From Bombyx mori (taxonomy: Eukaryota; Arthropoda; Insecta; Lepidoptera; Bombycidae): a stretch of 64,000 nt of DNA. This document shows positions 21,681 through 31,400 of the stretch, in pieces. The number at the start of each line of letters is the position of its first letter. Within the stretch, counting starts at the first letter, position 1. Made by a program: the position numbers and the translations under genes. The stretch lies in contig NC_085110.1 in the NCBI RefSeq assembly GCF_030269925.1, positions 558,001-622,000 of the forward strand. Reading direction: 5' to 3'. Below the pieces are notes generated by a model that was not told the origin of the DNA, ran no database searches, and saw nothing but the letters and a program-made list of their open reading frames with translations.

Positions 21681-24563
21681 ATGGCGTATATAAGTAGAAT
21701 AAAGCCCCTATCCGTAACGATAGGATTTTTTAACGCTTACGGTCTCGCAAATCAACGTGATCAGGTTTCTGACTTTTTGCGTGACCACCAAATTGATATC
21801 TTTTTAGTGCAGGAGACCCTACTTAAGCCCGCGCGCCGTGACCCTAAAATCGCGAACTATAACATGGTCAGGAACGACAGGCTCTCTGCCCGTGGTGGTG
21901 GTACCGTCATTTACTATAGAAGAGCCCTGCATTGCGTCCCGCTCGATCCTCCCGCGCTCGCTAATATCGAAGCATCAGTGTGCCGAATCTCACTGACGGG
22001 ACACGCGCCGATCGTTATCGCGTCCGTTTATCTTCCACCGGATAAGATCGTTCTAAGCAGTGATATCGAGGCGCTGCTCGGTATGGGGAGCTCTGTCATT
22101 CTGGCGGGCGACCTAAATTGTAAACACATCAGGTGGAACTCACACACCACAACCCCGAATGGCAGGCGGCTTGACACGTTAGTCGATGATCTCGCCTTCG
22201 ATATCGTCGCTCCGCTAACCCCGACTCACTACCCGCTAAATATCGCGCATCGCCCGGATATACTCGACATAGCGTTATTAAAAAACGTAACTCTGCGCTT
22301 ACACTCGATCGGAGTAGTTTCAGAGTTAGATTCAGACCACCGTCCCGTCGTTATGAAGCTCGGTCGCGCTCCCGATTCCGTTCCCGTCACGAGGACTGTG
22401 GTGGATTGGCACACGCTGGGCATCAGCCTGGCTGAATCTGATCCACCATCGCTCCCGTTTAACCCGGACTCTATCCCGTCTCCTCAGGATACCGCTGAAG
22501 CCATAGACATCTTAACGTCACACATCACCTCGACATTAGATAGGTCATCGAAACAAGTTGTAGCGGAGGACTTCCTTCACCGCTTCAAATTGTCCGACGA
22601 TATTAGGGAACTCCTTAGAGCTAAGAACGCCTCGATACGCGCCTACGACAGGTATCCTACCGCGGAAAATCGTATTCGAATGCGTGCCCTACAACGCGAC
22701 GTAAAGTCTCGCATCGCCGAAGTCCGAGATGCCAGATGGTCTGATTTCTTAGAAGGACTCGCGCCCTCCCAAAGGTCTTACTACCGCTTAGCTCGTACTC
22801 TCAAATCGGATACGGTAGTAACTATGCCCCCCCTCGTAGGCCCCTCAGGCCGACTCGCGGCGTTCGATGATGACGAAAAAGCAGAGCTGCTGGCCGATAC
22901 ATTGCAAACCCAGTGCACGCCCAGCACTCAATCCGTGGACCCTGTTCATGTAGAATTAGTAGACAGTGAGGTAGAACGCAGAGCCTCCTTGCCACCCTCT
23001 GATGCGTTACCACCCGTCACCCCGATGGAAGTTAAAGACTTGATCAAAGACCTACGTCCTCGCAAGGCTCCCGGTTCCGACGGTATATCCAACCGCGTTA
23101 TTAAACTTCTACCCGTCCAACTCATCGTGATGTTGGCATCTATTTTCAATGCCGCTATGGCGAACTGTATCTTTCCCGCGGTGTGGAAAGAAGCGGACGT
23201 TATCGGCATACATAAACCCGGTAAACCAAAAAATCATCCGACGAGCTACCGCCCGATTAGCCTCCTCATGTCTCTAGGCAAACTGTATGAGCGTCTGCTC
23301 TACAAACGCCTCAGAGACTTCGTCTCATCCAAGGGCATTCTTATCGATGAACAATTCGGATTCCGTACAAATCACTCATGCGTTCAACAGGTGCACCGCC
23401 TCACGGAGCACATTCTTGTGGGGCTTAATCGACCAAAACCGTTATACACGGGAGCTCTCTTCTTCGACGTCGCAAAAGCGTTCGACAAAGTCTGGCACAA
23501 TGGTTTGATTTTCAAACTATTCAACATGGGCGTGCCGGATAGTCTCGTGCTCATCATACGGGACTTCTTGTCGAACCGCTCTTTTCGATATCGAGTCGAG
23601 GGAACCCGCTCCTCCCCACGACCTCTCACAGCTGGAGTCCCGCAAGGCTCTGTCCTCTCACCCCTCCTATTTAGCTTATTCGTCAACGATATTCCCCGGT
23701 CGCCGCCGATCCATTTAGCTTTATTCGCCGACGACACGACTGTTTACTATTCTAGTAGAAATAAGTCCCTAATCGCGAAGAAGCTTCAGAGCGCAGCCCT
23801 AGCCCTAGGACAGTGGTTCCGAAAATGGCGCATAGACATCAACCCAGCGAAAAGTACTGCGGTGCTATTTCAGAGGGGAAGCTCCACACGGATTTCCTCC
23901 CGGATTAGGAGGAGGAATCTCACACCCCCGATTACTCTCTTTAGACAACCCATACCCTGGGCCAGGAAGGTCAAGTACCTGGGCGTTACCCTGGATGCAT
24001 CGATGACATTCCGCCCGCATATAAAATCAGTCCGTGACCGTGCCGCGTTTATTCTCGGTAGACTCTACCCCATGATCTGTAAGCGGAGTAAAATGTCCCT
24101 TCGGAACAAGGTGACACTTTACAAAACTTGCATAAGGCCCGTCATGACTTACGCGAGTGTGGTGTTCGCTCACGCGGCCCGCACACACATAGACACCCTC
24201 CAATCCCTACAATCCCGCTTTTGCAGGTTAGCTGTCGGGGCTCCGTGGTTCGTGAGGAACGTTGACCTACACGACGACCTGGGACTCGAATCAATTCGGA
24301 AATACATGAAGTCAGCGTCGGAACGATACTTCGATAAGGCTATGCGTCATGATAATCGCCTTATCGTTGCCGCCGCTGACTACTCCCCGAATCCTGATCA
24401 TGCAGGAGCCAGTCACCGTCGACGCCCTAGACACGTCCTTACGGATCCATCAGATCCAATAACCTTTGCATTAGATGCCTTCAGCTCTAATACTAGGGGC
24501 AGGCTTAGGGACCCCGGTAACCGTACTCGTCGAACTCGACAAAGAGGTCGACGTGCAACCTAA
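21681..24563 (+). CDS. LINE copy C ORF2 (endonuclease-reverse transcriptase)
   Basis: 960 codons, intact, same motifs as copy B: endonuclease E45 and SDHRPV, reverse transcriptase GVPQGSVLSP and FADD, basic C-terminus. The start is fixed by the ATG three bases after the ORF1 stop and by MAYISRIKPL being shared with copy B. It would carry out target-primed reverse transcription in the nucleus. Confidence 0.95.
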   Translation: MAYISRIKPLSVTIGFFNAYGLANQRDQVSDFLRDHQIDIFLVQETLLKPARRDPKIANYNMVRNDRLSARGGGTVIYYRRALHCVPLDPPALANIEASVCRISLTGHAPIVIASVYLPPDKIVLSSDIEALLGMGSSVILAGDLNCKHIRWNSHTTTPNGRRLDTLVDDLAFDIVAPLTPTHYPLNIAHRPDILDIALLKNVTLRLHSIGVVSELDSDHRPVVMKLGRAPDSVPVTRTVVDWHTLGISLAESDPPSLPFNPDSIPSPQDTAEAIDILTSHITSTLDRSSKQVVAEDFLHRFKLSDDIRELLRAKNASIRAYDRYPTAENRIRMRALQRDVKSRIAEVRDARWSDFLEGLAPSQRSYYRLARTLKSDTVVTMPPLVGPSGRLAAFDDDEKAELLADTLQTQCTPSTQSVDPVHVELVDSEVERRASLPPSDALPPVTPMEVKDLIKDLRPRKAPGSDGISNRVIKLLPVQLIVMLASIFNAAMANCIFPAVWKEADVIGIHKPGKPKNHPTSYRPISLLMSLGKLYERLLYKRLRDFVSSKGILIDEQFGFRTNHSCVQQVHRLTEHILVGLNRPKPLYTGALFFDVAKAFDKVWHNGLIFKLFNMGVPDSLVLIIRDFLSNRSFRYRVEGTRSSPRPLTAGVPQGSVLSPLLFSLFVNDIPRSPPIHLALFADDTTVYYSSRNKSLIAKKLQSAALALGQWFRKWRIDINPAKSTAVLFQRGSSTRISSRIRRRNLTPPITLFRQPIPWARKVKYLGVTLDASMTFRPHIKSVRDRAAFILGRLYPMICKRSKMSLRNKVTLYKTCIRPVMTYASVVFAHAARTHIDTLQSLQSRFCRLAVGAPWFVRNVDLHDDLGLESIRKYMKSASERYFDKAMRHDNRLIVAAADYSPNPDHAGASHRRRPRHVLTDPSDPITFALDAFSSNTRGRLRDPGNRTRRTRQRGRRAT

Positions 24564-24575
24564 CCCATGCATCAG

Positions 24576-24609
24576 CCCGCTGAGTTTCTCGCCGGATCTT
24601 CTCAGCGGG
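24576..24609 (+). other. 3'-UTR stem-loop of LINE copy C
   Basis: CCCGCTGAG (24576-24584), 16-nt loop, CTCAGCGGG (24601-24609): perfect 9-bp stem about 180 nt before the poly-A. Confidence 0.65.
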
Positions 24610-24816
24610 TCGCGATTCCGATCCGGTAGTAGATTCATTCGCGAAACAATTGCTCTTGAGTTGTTAGGTCTCCTTCGGAGGCGCTCGGGCAGTTGTTAGC
24701 AAATCCCACCCCTCTTGGCTGAGCCTTTGCTCGCCCACCTGTCCTGGTGAAACTGGAAAGGCCTTCGGGCCACCAGTAAACTTTCAATCATAAAAAAAAA
24801 AAAAAAAAAAAAAAAA

Positions 24817-25002
24817 AGTGAACGAACCGCCGTAGCGGCTGGAGGAGTGAGGGGGAAAACTAAGGAGAAGGAATCTACTAGTACTACAGGGCACACCACG
24901 GGGAATCTGGTACTCGAAGCGCTCACGGAGGTACTGGGGAACAACTGGGTTATTGAAGATGTTTTTTGAAGTAGAAGAAATCACATAATTAATGTTCATC
25001 AT
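24817..25002 (-). pseudogene. Older LINE reverse-transcriptase fragment (5' half of split ORF)
   Basis: Minus-strand frame from 25002 runs to ...SSSRYGGSFT and stops at the copy C tail. Across the 12-bp duplication it continues in frame with the SFTVHSVRLW segment at 19643. This identifies the pre-insertion site. The upstream part is lost next to the BMC1-type fragment at 25024. Confidence 0.65.
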
Positions 25003-25023
25003 GAATTTAGACAGAATTCAGTT

Positions 25024-25832
25024 CAGTTCAACCCATTGAAGACACAGGTTTGCGCGTTCACTGCGAAGAAGGACCCTTTTGTCATGGCGCCGGAATTTCA
25101 AGGAGTATCCCTGCAGCTTTCCGCGAGTATCGGGATTCTGGGGGTCGATATTTCGAGCGATGTCCAGTTTCGGAGTCATTTGGAAGGTAAAGCCAAATTG
25201 GCCTCTAAAATGTTGGGAGTTCTCAACAGAGCGAAGCGGTATTTCACGCCTGGACAGAGACTTGCACTTTATAAAGCGCAGGTCCGACCTCGCGTGGAGT
25301 ACTGCTCTCACCTCTGGGCCGGGGCTCCCAAATACCAGCTACTTCCATTTGACTCCATACAGAAACGGGCTGTTCGGATGGTCGATAGTCCTGCTCTCGC
25401 GGATCGCTTGGAACCTCTGGGTCTACGGAGGGACTTCGGTTCTCTCTGTGTTTTATACCGCATGGTCCATGGGGAATGCTCTGAGGAATTATTCGAGATG
25501 ATTCCTTCATCTCCTTTTTATCATCGCACCTCCCGCCATCGGAGCAGAGTTCATCCATATTATCTGGAACCGCTGCGTTCATCGACAGTGCGTTTCCAAA
25601 GATCTTTTTTGCCACGTACCATCCGGCTTTGGAATGAACTCCCCTCCACGGTGTTTTCCGAGCGCTATGACATGTCCTTCTTCAAACGAGGCTTGCTTAG
25701 AGTTCTTTATGGTAGGCAGCGGCTTGGCTCTGCCCCTGGCATTGCTAACGTCCATGAGCGACGGTGACCACTTACCGTCAGGTGGGCCGTATGCTCGTCT
25801 GCCTACAAAGGCAATAAAAAAAAAAAAAAAAA
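25024..25832 (+). mobile_element. BMC1-type LINE fragment with open RT C-terminus
   Basis: The frame at 25036-25767 (243 codons) encodes the reverse-transcriptase C-terminal third: GILGVDISSDVQFRSHLEGK, AQVRPRVEYCSHLWAGAPKY, a DRLEPLGLRRDFGS block and RTIRLWNELPSTVF, then a 3' UTR (CAGGTGGGCCGTATGCTCGT) and poly-A. The FADD-containing core is absent, so it is a 5'-truncated, inactive insertion. Similar segments lie at 8538, 41097, 48139 and, decayed, at 39455, 52990 and 60540. The BMC1 name is from memory. Confidence 0.82.
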
Positions 25833-26440
25833 TACATTGGAATAAAAATTTCCAGGATTTTCATATTAGGTCCTTCCATATTCCATTGGCGTTTTGTACG
25901 TGAGGAATATAATCTTTTTTGAAGTGAAACTTCTTTAGGCGCATGAGGGTAAAATTTTTACAGATGTAACGTCACGCAGGTATGCAACGGAAGTGTCGAA
26001 ACTGAGAGAGAGAGAGCGATCGAGACCGATTGAGAGAGAGTAAGACAGGGCGAACGTAGCATGAAGCAACTAGCCATGGAGTGAGAGTAGGGAGCAAGCA
26101 AGTGAGAAAGATCGAGAGAAAAAGTGAGACAGAATGCTCAGTTCCTACATACTTTAAAACATACATATAAAGTATTTTATTTTTAATACAGCGCCATCTG
26201 TGAGATGTCTTAATACTAACGTGTGTATGAAACCTCTTGTAGTGAATTTTAATTTAGAATATACGTGAAGTTAAAATATCAATTCACAGAGGGCGCTACC
26301 TTATACTATAAAAGGTGATTTACAATTCTTTAATAATGACAAAATTTTACTAATAATATGCTTAGACATTTAGGATAATTGTATTTTAATTTTTGAAGGT
26401 TTCACTTCTAACACGTGTGAATTGCACACATGTTATTTTT
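25833..26440. other. GA-rich and repeat-like non-coding stretch
   Basis: About 25993-26135 is a GA-rich microsatellite-like block (GAGAGAGAGAG runs). AGCGCCATCTGTGAG near 26191 and TTCACAGAGGGCGCT near 26283 form an imperfect inverted pair about 120 bp apart, possibly a small MITE or repeat. No gene seen. Confidence 0.45.
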
Positions 26441-26449
26441 TTTTTTAAT

Positions 26450-26760
26450 ATGTTTAATTAATCAAAGTATACACCGTTGTGTTAGTTATCTATGCACTTT
26501 TGCCATCTCATAGGTAGCTTATTGATCTCTTTACTAAAAAAAACCATGGGGGCGAAAATCAATAAACTCTTTGAAGGCGGCTTGGACTGCCGCATCGGAG
26601 TTGAATTTTTTTCCTTGTAAGAAGTCGTCCAAATTCCTCGAATCCTTACCAGAAATCTCGATCGAACTGAACTTTTGGAAATTTCTCCCATTTTCAAAAT
26701 AAAAATGACAGGTTGCAACCCCACTTTAATCATGACAGCTCAGTTTAGAGAAATTCAAAA
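26450..26760 (-). pseudogene. Mariner transposase C-terminal remnant
   Basis: The minus-strand frame contains NKLPMRWQKCIDN, the C-terminal motif of mariner transposases (usually LPxRWQKCIDxxGxYF). Upstream, a frame-broken block around 26560-26700 resembles the preceding region. The catalytic D residues are not visible. Confidence 0.6.
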
Positions 26761-27065
26761 GTTATGCCTAGGGGATTCCCTTAAATTTTTTCTGTAGATT
26801 GGCAGTGTTGTCAATTTGACGGATAGTGATGTGTGCATTTTATTATTCATCGATGTGCGTTTTATTGTGAATTCGAGTTAAGATTTTTTTTCGAGAACGG
26901 TTAAAAATTAATGCTGTATCTGGAGTAAGTATAGCTTAATACGTATGTCAAACTTTTTTGCACTGGTCAATATAGCGGTTAAATTTTACTTTATTTTACC
27001 ACTCATATTGATGTCCGTTAAGTCCATAAATCATGTCAAATCTATAGATTTGGGCTACAGCGCAT

Positions 27066-27935
27066 TGAATAGGTTGGGGAAAAAGATTCTTCGCATTTTT
27101 AAAAAAAATTCACAACATTTATAATACAGTTTATTTACATTTAACTAAAGTATGTAGGTACCATTTTGTTCGATAACTTTTTGCCATCTTGTAGGTAGGG
27201 TCATGATCCCATTGCTATTAAAATTTTGGGGCTTCTGATCAAAATATCGCGACAATTGGTTTTGGCAGTCCTCTCGGGATGTTAATCTGACACTGCCTAA
27301 AAAATTCTGAAGAGACCGCAACAGATGGAAATCTGAATGTACAAGGCCAGGACTATACGGCGGAAGCATTAACACCTCTCAGCCAAGCTCTTTTAATTTT
27401 TGCTGAGTGGCTAAAGATGTGTGAGGTATAGCGTTATCATGATGATAAACTACACCCCTTCTGTTCATTAATTCCGGCCGCTTTTTGTCAATTTCTTGCT
27501 TTAATCTCATCAGTTGTTCGCAGTAGAGTTCAGAATCGATGGTCCTTCCTGGTTGTGACAGCTCATAATGAATAATGCCCTTCTAATCTCACACACACAG
27601 CATCCTTGTACGAGTTAACCCGGGCTTCGCCACAGTCTGTGAAGCCTGACCGGCCTTTGATCACGATCTTTTTCGCACGTTCTTGTCGCACGTGATCCAC
27701 TATTCATCACCAGTTATCAGCTTCTTTCAAAATGGTTCGGTTTCATTACGTCGTAATAAAGAATCACAAATGAGTACACGGTTCATTAGGTTTCTTTCAG
27801 TGAGCTCGTGAGGTACCCAAATATCGAGCTTTTTTGTATACGCGAGACCAGAGCGCCGTGCATCTTTGACATCAAAATTTCCGGATTGAAGACGTTTAAA
27901 CCAGATTTGTACTACTCTCACAGAAACTGCACTAT
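27066..27935 (-). pseudogene. Mariner transposon, internally deleted and decayed
   Basis: The minus strand encodes an N-terminal block (IWFKRLQSGNFDVKDARRSG, then KLDIWVPHELTERNLMNRV) and a C-terminal block (PPYSPGLVHSDFHLLRSLQN ... LPTRWQKVIEQNGTYI). Between GNFDVKD and KLDIWVPHEL a normal mariner transposase has roughly 50 more residues, so a segment is missing, and stops break the middle. One end has an inverted-repeat-like AGGTTGGGGAAAAAG near 27070. It is non-functional. The motifs place it in the mauritiana-like mariner group (from memory). Confidence 0.75.
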
Positions 27936-27959
27936 TTAGTCTATTTAGTGTTTCTTTAG

Positions 27960-28455
27960 GTTTAATTGTATAATAACTGTGGTTTATTAACTATTTAATA
28001 TCTGTGAAAGTGCACAAATGTGGGAAAATCAAACAAAGCCACTGGACGTTACTTCTCGGGATCCTCCAAAAAGTCCACTGAAAAAATCTCAGTAAATGAC
28101 CACCATTTTACTGAGATTATATTTCATCCCATATTATCTTATCTCATCTCAAAGTAATAATTTTCATTTCATTTCGCTCCATATTCTAATTTTTCACAAA
28201 AATAAAAATATAAATTAAAATAAGACATGACTTAAAAGTCTTAGTTACCAGGTCATAAAATCCCTAAAAAAAACATCTTTGACAGTTGACAACAAAGGCT
28301 CAAGTAATCTGTAAACTGACAGTGACAAACGTCAAACAATAGGTACCTATATAGGTAGGTATCACAATTTCGCAAACACAAATGCTAATTTCAATTTTCA
28401 AAAAGTCAAGTGAAGACATATATACTGAATTAAACTGCGCGTAATCCCGAATAAA
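27960..28455. promoter_or_regulatory. Upstream region of ATG14, promoter not resolved
   Basis: AT-rich sequence directly 5' of the ATG14 start codon. No TATA box or defined initiator can be asserted. The start context is AAAATGG. Confidence 0.3.
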
Positions 28456-31400
28456 ATGGCTTCTAGTTATTTCACTGAAAGCGAGGCTCCGAGAGATTTT
28501 AGAGTTTCTTCAACAGAGAGTGACGGGCAATACACAAAATGCCACCTGTGCTATACAGTAAAGAGGAACTTTTACTGCACGGACTGTATAAAAGAAGGAA
28601 ATTTTGTACATAGTTCAATGCCTTATTCGGACAGGTAGGCATATGCGTGATTAATATCAATTAAATGCTAAATATATTTAAAAGTGTATATTTGTAAACA
28701 ACTTGTTTGTTTGTGTGTGTAAGGTTTTTGTTTTCTCATCCCACCAATATGTCATTTGCAGCTGCAGAGTAATTATGGTTTAGGTATAGTTTGTGAATGT
28801 AATAGCTTTTTTTTTGCATACGAGGAAAAGATTATTTTAATTATCTCCTCTGAAAATTTAATCATTCATTTTATAATAAAAAATAAGCCCTTATAAGGAG
28901 CCCTTCTTTAAAAACATATAGACTTATGGAACTGACTACAAAAACAAAAATTTCAGATATTCAGAAAAACTCTCAAAACTACTGAGATTAAAAATGAATC
29001 GCAAACACATACTAGATCGCTGTGAGAGGCTCCTAGCCCCGAAGCTAAAAAAGGACTCCCTCCTGACAGAAGCAAAACAATGTAGAGACAAAATTGACCT
29101 ACTGAAATTAGCAATAAATCAAAGACGCAGCAATGTAGATGAAAAGAAAAAAGAGTTAAGTGAGCTAAAAACTTACAATACAGAATTGCGTTTACGGCTT
29201 CCAAGATATCAGAAAAGGGTAGCAAGTCTGGGTACCCATTCAGAGAAACAGAAATTGGAATTGCAGCATAAAATTAATCTGTACAATGAACAGGCTGACT
29301 CGTTGGCTGCACTACGCAGGTCTTGGATACGCCAACTGACCACTTATATATTTCCCGTGTATATGAGTTATGATACAAGGTATGTATGAATGAACAAAAT
29401 TTATTAGAAATAATGGATGCACAATAGAACTCAGTCTTTCCAACATAATCATTTTTATCCTCCTGAACTCTTACTGATGACATCTTTAAATAGTTCATCT
29501 AGTTAATTGTCCTAAAGGCTATTTCGACAATAAAAATCCTGGAATTGTTGGAACTTTGTAGTAAAGATACTAACACACTAAGAGTAAAATTAAATGTAAT
29601 GTTTAGAACATTGAAATGCTAGGTGAATCTTTCTGCTACCTAGCTCTTACTTTAACAGGTGGTGGATGAACTTTAATGTGAAACGATAGTCTGCACTCAA
29701 TCAAAACTTTTTGCCATCAAAGGCAGATTGCTGACGGACATTAGAAATTCAATAAATAAGCTCTTGTTTTGAACCATTTGTATAAATATATTTTTAGTGA
29801 CAGCATAGAAGACATGGAGTTTATAGGAGAAGACCTCCAAGAACCAGTGGGAAGAGCTCAACTACACATTGTTGCTCCAAGTATCAGCACTGATGGAGAT
29901 TACTCGGATATAACCTTAGGTAAAATTTTATCTAAATACTAAATAGATAATATTATATAGTGTCAATCTCAGGCCTATGGAACCCAAGAAGGCTTAATGC
30001 CAATGAAATTATCAACAAAACCAAATTAAAACAGTATCATTTTCTTTGTCTAAAATATCCCGATGTCTCTCTGCTTCATTGACTACGCCAAGGCTTTTGA
30101 CTGCATCAACTGGAAGAAAATGTTCGACGTGATGCAAGAGATGGGAATACCGGACCACCTCGTCTCTCTTGTTCAGACTATATATGGATGGAATTACGAG
30201 AGTCAGAATGAACAATGAGTTTTCCCATCCATTTAAGCCCGAACGTGGAGTCAGACAGGGGTGTATTCTCTCCCCACAACTCTTCAACCTCATCGGTGAA
30301 CACATTATGAGGCCCGTTCTGGAGAACTGGGAGGGGGGTATTCGTGTAGGAGGTCACCGAATTAATAATCTTCGTTTCGCTGATGATACCACTATAATCG
30401 GTACCTCGGAGCGAGAGCTGCATGAGCTTCTGAGGAGAGTGGAAGTCGTTAGCAAAGATTACGGACTTCGCATCAACCGATCCAAAACGAAATTGATGTT
30501 TGTCGATAGAGCTGGCACAATGACAGTGACAGATGTCAAAATCAGCCGTGAAGCGATTGGAGAAGATTTTGAGAAATCGCAGCATAAGCAAAAAAACTAA
30601 GATAAAGCTCATGAGAACCCTTATCTTCTCCATATTCTTGTACGCTTCTGAGACGTGGACCCTCAAGGGCCGTACCCGATCGAGAATTGACGCATTTGAA
30701 ATGTGTTGGCGCAAAATGTTGGGCGTATCATGGACGGAGCGCCGAACAAATGTGTCAATTCTCGAGGAGCTAAACGTCAAGACCCGTCTATCTACAATCT
30801 GTATGCAGCGTCTCCTCAAGTACTTCGGACACGTGGCCCGACAAAATCCTGAGAACTTGGAAAAATTAATAGTTGTAGGTCACGTGGAAGGAAAGAGAAG
30901 TCGAGGAAGATTGGCAACCAGGTGGACGGACATTATCAAGGAGGCCACAAACACCAGCATCCCGGGCGCCATTAAGCAGGCCGAATGCAGGCAGCATTGG
31001 AGGAAGCTGGTGCAAAAACTGGACCAAGGTGGTCACGACCCTCAGTAATGAGGAAACGACAGAGAAGAAGAAAATATAAATATGTCAATAGATTTGTGAC
31101 AAATAAAACTTGTGGTGTACAGGTGTACAATTGTATAATATGCTTAATGATAAGAAGTTGAATTTTACTAACTGATTTAATCTCGTTTTACGAAGTGATT
31201 GATTGTAAAATATAAAAACCCTAACTGTTAAATGTTAAACATTATGGTCTTGAGGGTTGAACTTAACTTTGTGAAAACAGATTGTTTTACAACTATTCTT
31301 TATGCACATGTGCAATTTTAAGTGAACACCCTATGTGTATTACTTGCTAAGGTGTTCCGTCATACAACAAACAATGACATTGGTGACAAGTCAGGAGTAA

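Larger units (their letters stand above)
19644..24816 (+). mobile_element. Full-length Jockey-type LINE, copy C
   Basis: About 5.17 kb, plus strand: 5' UTR 19644-20003, ORF1, ORF2, 3' UTR and poly-A ending at 24816. The flanks carry a 12-bp duplication (19632-19643 and 24817-24828). It is nearly identical to copy B but inverted relative to it. Its insertion split an older minus-strand LINE ORF. Confidence 0.96.

Noticed and set aside
12324..24699. Many 60-180 codon ORFs antisense or shifted within the LINE copies (for example 19754-20302 and 13286-13639)
   Set aside because: They repeat identically in each copy and lie opposite or out of phase to intact ORF1/ORF2 or in the 5' UTR; no motif of their own.
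12206..24816. Inverted duplication of one LINE insertion
   Set aside because: The two copies have different flanking target-site duplications (GTCCTGGCC and AGTGAACGAACC), so they arose separately.
25993..26135. GA-rich block as a coding exon (minus ORF 25972-26166)
   Set aside because: Translation is low-complexity from a GAGA microsatellite with no splice context.
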